Shown: positions 4,856 through 6,184 of the stretch, in pieces
How the letters are laid out: every line of letters begins with the position of its first letter
Position numbering within the stretch: position 1 is the first letter of the stretch
Assembly (NCBI GenBank): GCA_020053155.1
Contig: JAGVNS010000132.1
Location: 1 to 6,184 of the forward strand
DNA length: 6,184 nucleotides
Origin: Nitrososphaerota archaeon
GTDB taxonomy: Archaea; Iainarchaeota; Iainarchaeia; Iainarchaeales; VGJJ01
Direction: 5' to 3'
The notes under the pieces: generated by a model
The model's input: only the letters and a program-made list of their open reading frames with translations
Told to the model about the DNA's origin: nothing
Databases searched by the model: none
Made by a program: the position numbers and the translations under genes

Positions 4856-4858
4856 CAG

Positions 4859-6184
4859 GTGGGAAACGGCCAGGGGCAGGTCTCAACAGAATTTTTGATG
4901 GGGGTGGCTGTTGTTCTTCTCCTCTTTTTGGTGTCACTGCTTTTCATCGAACAGATTAAGCAGCGTTCGGAGGCCGCCCAGGGGGATGCGGAAGAAGTGG
5001 AGGCCTGCACGAAGGTCTCCTCCATCATTACGTACCTGAGTTCCAACCCCCCCTACTCCCAAACCCAATTCGAAATAGGAAAGGATTTGAATGTCGTGAA
5101 CGACTTCATTTTTGTGGGGGACTATTTTTGTTCCTATTTGGGGAAGGCAGCTAACGTTCAGTTGTATGCGGGTCTTGTCCGCGCGTTTGACATCAATGGG
5201 ACCGTTCTCTTCACAAATGACTTGAATTATTCCCCCCTCTCTCCCGTCACTTTGCCTCCCGATACGGGTTCCGACCAGTCTTCGGGAGTCATTCTCCTCA
5301 TTGATGACGCGTCGCAAGTCTGGGTTAGTGAAGTCCAGGCCGATGACGTTTCATATGCCGTTTCCCCGGATGATGCACTCATGGATACCGATTGGGTCGA
5401 ATTTATTTTTTCCAATTCAGGATTGACGAGCGCCAACCAAGTGACGGGCGTATCTGTACTCATCAACCACTTCGAGTCTTACCACATAGGCCTGGGCGGG
5501 AGCAAGTCCATGGTCCAATGCTGCGACGGCCCCACGTGCACGGACGTAGGAGAATACGTTCCCAGTTTTATGGAAGCATACTATCACTCTCCCGACCTCT
5601 CCTGGTGTATTTCGGATTGGAACAAGGCCAACAATGCCCGCATTCGGATGACGTACGAACCCAGCGGCGCAGGTGCCACTATTTCATTGGATTATGGACG
5701 CCTGGATGTCAATTTTACTCAAAATGGGGCGCTGGTCGATTTGTGGGAGAATGCCAACGACTTGCCCCAGCCTGTTGATTTCAGGACGGATGTCAACAGT
5801 ACCGCGAACACGTTTGGTCCTGGCGCTGGAAATGATGGGTGGGACTGGAACAAACTCCCATATGGGGGAATTCTTTCGAGTGCGGTTTTCTTCAATGCGG
5901 ACCCTAATTATGATGGAAGCATATTGGATAGCAGCGTGGGGAATGCCAATCGTCTTGAACTAAAACTAGGGGGTGGTGTAACAGGCGTCCCATCCGACCC
6001 TGATGACAATGCCACGATAGGCCCTGTAACGAGCGGTGCCTATGGAATCCAATTCGACATCAACGCGTCTCTTTACTCCAGCATTGCGGGGGGAGGGCAG
6101 GCGTTACTGAGTTTCACCTACACGGTTGATGCGGATGCGGGGTGGGGGAATGAATTGGACGCGAGTGAGGAAGCATGGGTTAAA
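4859..6184 (+). CDS. Large class III signal-peptide surface protein, adhesin-like (442+ aa, 3' end outside window)
   Basis: This is the longest gene here; it has no stop before the right edge. From the GTG at 4859 it begins with a leader ending GNGQG, then QVSTEFL (7-13) and a hydrophobic helix (14-30), a class III prepilin signal much like that of the upstream gene, with cleavage expected between G6 and Q7. After a charged helix (31-52) comes a long extracellular part rich in Gly, Asn, Thr and Asp, with six N-glycosylation sequons (N113, N123, N285, N313, N384, N402) and cysteines C50, C91, C221-C222, C227 and C250, the later ones perhaps forming disulfides. The C-terminal visible part alternates like a beta-sandwich, but I recognise no domain. 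The start is uncertain: the frame is open back to ATG 4658, which overlaps the pilin stop and would add 67 residues before the signal, and ATG 4898 would cut the signal off. GTG 4859 gives the normal leader length. It is probably a surface adhesin or pilus-tip protein. Confidence 0.8.
   Translation, partial: MGNGQGQVSTEFLMGVAVVLLLFLVSLLFIEQIKQRSEAAQGDAEEVEACTKVSSIITYLSSNPPYSQTQFEIGKDLNVVNDFIFVGDYFCSYLGKAANVQLYAGLVRAFDINGTVLFTNDLNYSPLSPVTLPPDTGSDQSSGVILLIDDASQVWVSEVQADDVSYAVSPDDALMDTDWVEFIFSNSGLTSANQVTGVSVLINHFESYHIGLGGSKSMVQCCDGPTCTDVGEYVPSFMEAYYHSPDLSWCISDWNKANNARIRMTYEPSGAGATISLDYGRLDVNFTQNGALVDLWENANDLPQPVDFRTDVNSTANTFGPGAGNDGWDWNKLPYGGILSSAVFFNADPNYDGSILDSSVGNANRLELKLGGGVTGVPSDPDDNATIGPVTSGAYGIQFDINASLYSSIAGGGQALLSFTYTVDADAGWGNELDASEEAWVK

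Noticed and set aside
4686..5046. Two overlapping minus-strand frames across the hairpin array and the start of the long surface gene
   Set aside because: Low-complexity translations, and they overlap the class III signal peptide coding region. Several frames are open here because the stem-loop sequence is poor in stop codons.
5227..5963. Other-frame open reading frames on both strands at the right end
   Set aside because: All are shadows of the long plus-strand gene, which stays open from 4859 to the edge and has a coherent secreted-protein composition.
1..6184. CRISPR array, insertion sequence, phage or toxin-antitoxin genes
   Set aside because: There are no regularly spaced direct repeats, no transposase or integrase motifs, and no small-gene pair with toxin or antitoxin features. 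The single HNH gene is not enough to call a mobile element.

Overview
The window looks like a piece of an uncultivated archaeal chromosome, plausibly a small-genome (DPANN-type) lineage. The evidence is a Taw1/TYW1 wyosine-tRNA enzyme of archaeal layout, two proteins with archaeal class III (QxxxEF/YL) prepilin signal peptides, and TTTAAA/TTTTTA boxes about 25 nt upstream of start codons, as expected for leaderless archaeal transcripts. The lineage call is inference; no rRNA or other phylogenetic marker is present.

Layout, left to right. (1) 16-555, minus: small HNH nuclease whose last ~25 codons run through two strong hairpins. (2) 556-673: intergenic gap whose two edges carry a 17-bp inverted repeat. 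(3) 674-1822, minus: Taw1/TYW1, with all six cysteines of its two iron-sulfur clusters. (4) 1853-2023, plus: tiny basic hypothetical protein, divergent from taw1 and possibly sharing a TTTAAA box with it. (5) 2130-2399, plus: 89-aa PRC-barrel protein with its own promoter, followed by a hairpin terminator that faces a weaker one from the opposite strand. (6) 4177-2472, minus: a two-gene operon of a transglutaminase-like protein that lacks the nucleophilic cysteine, and an NFACT/RqcH-family protein that stops where the NFACT-R domain should begin. (7) 4257-6184, plus: a 134-aa class III signal-peptide pilin-like protein, then a ~200-nt stretch dense in stem-loops, then a long class III signal-peptide adhesin-like protein that runs off the right edge. 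This last gene is the longest in the window (at least 442 codons).

Functional themes. The left half is RNA/translation-related (tRNA-Phe wyosine synthesis; a ribosome-quality-control-type protein). The right end is a cell-surface locus: a small pilin-like subunit beside a large, probably N-glycosylated extracellular protein, both expected to be processed by the archaeal prepilin peptidase and placed in the membrane or a type IV pilus-like fibre. The points most worth a second look are the hairpin array and 18-bp palindrome between the two pilin-type genes, the truncated RqcH paired with a probable pseudo-transglutaminase, and the inverted repeat that could mask the HNH start codon. I see no CRISPR array, insertion sequence, rRNA or intact tRNA.
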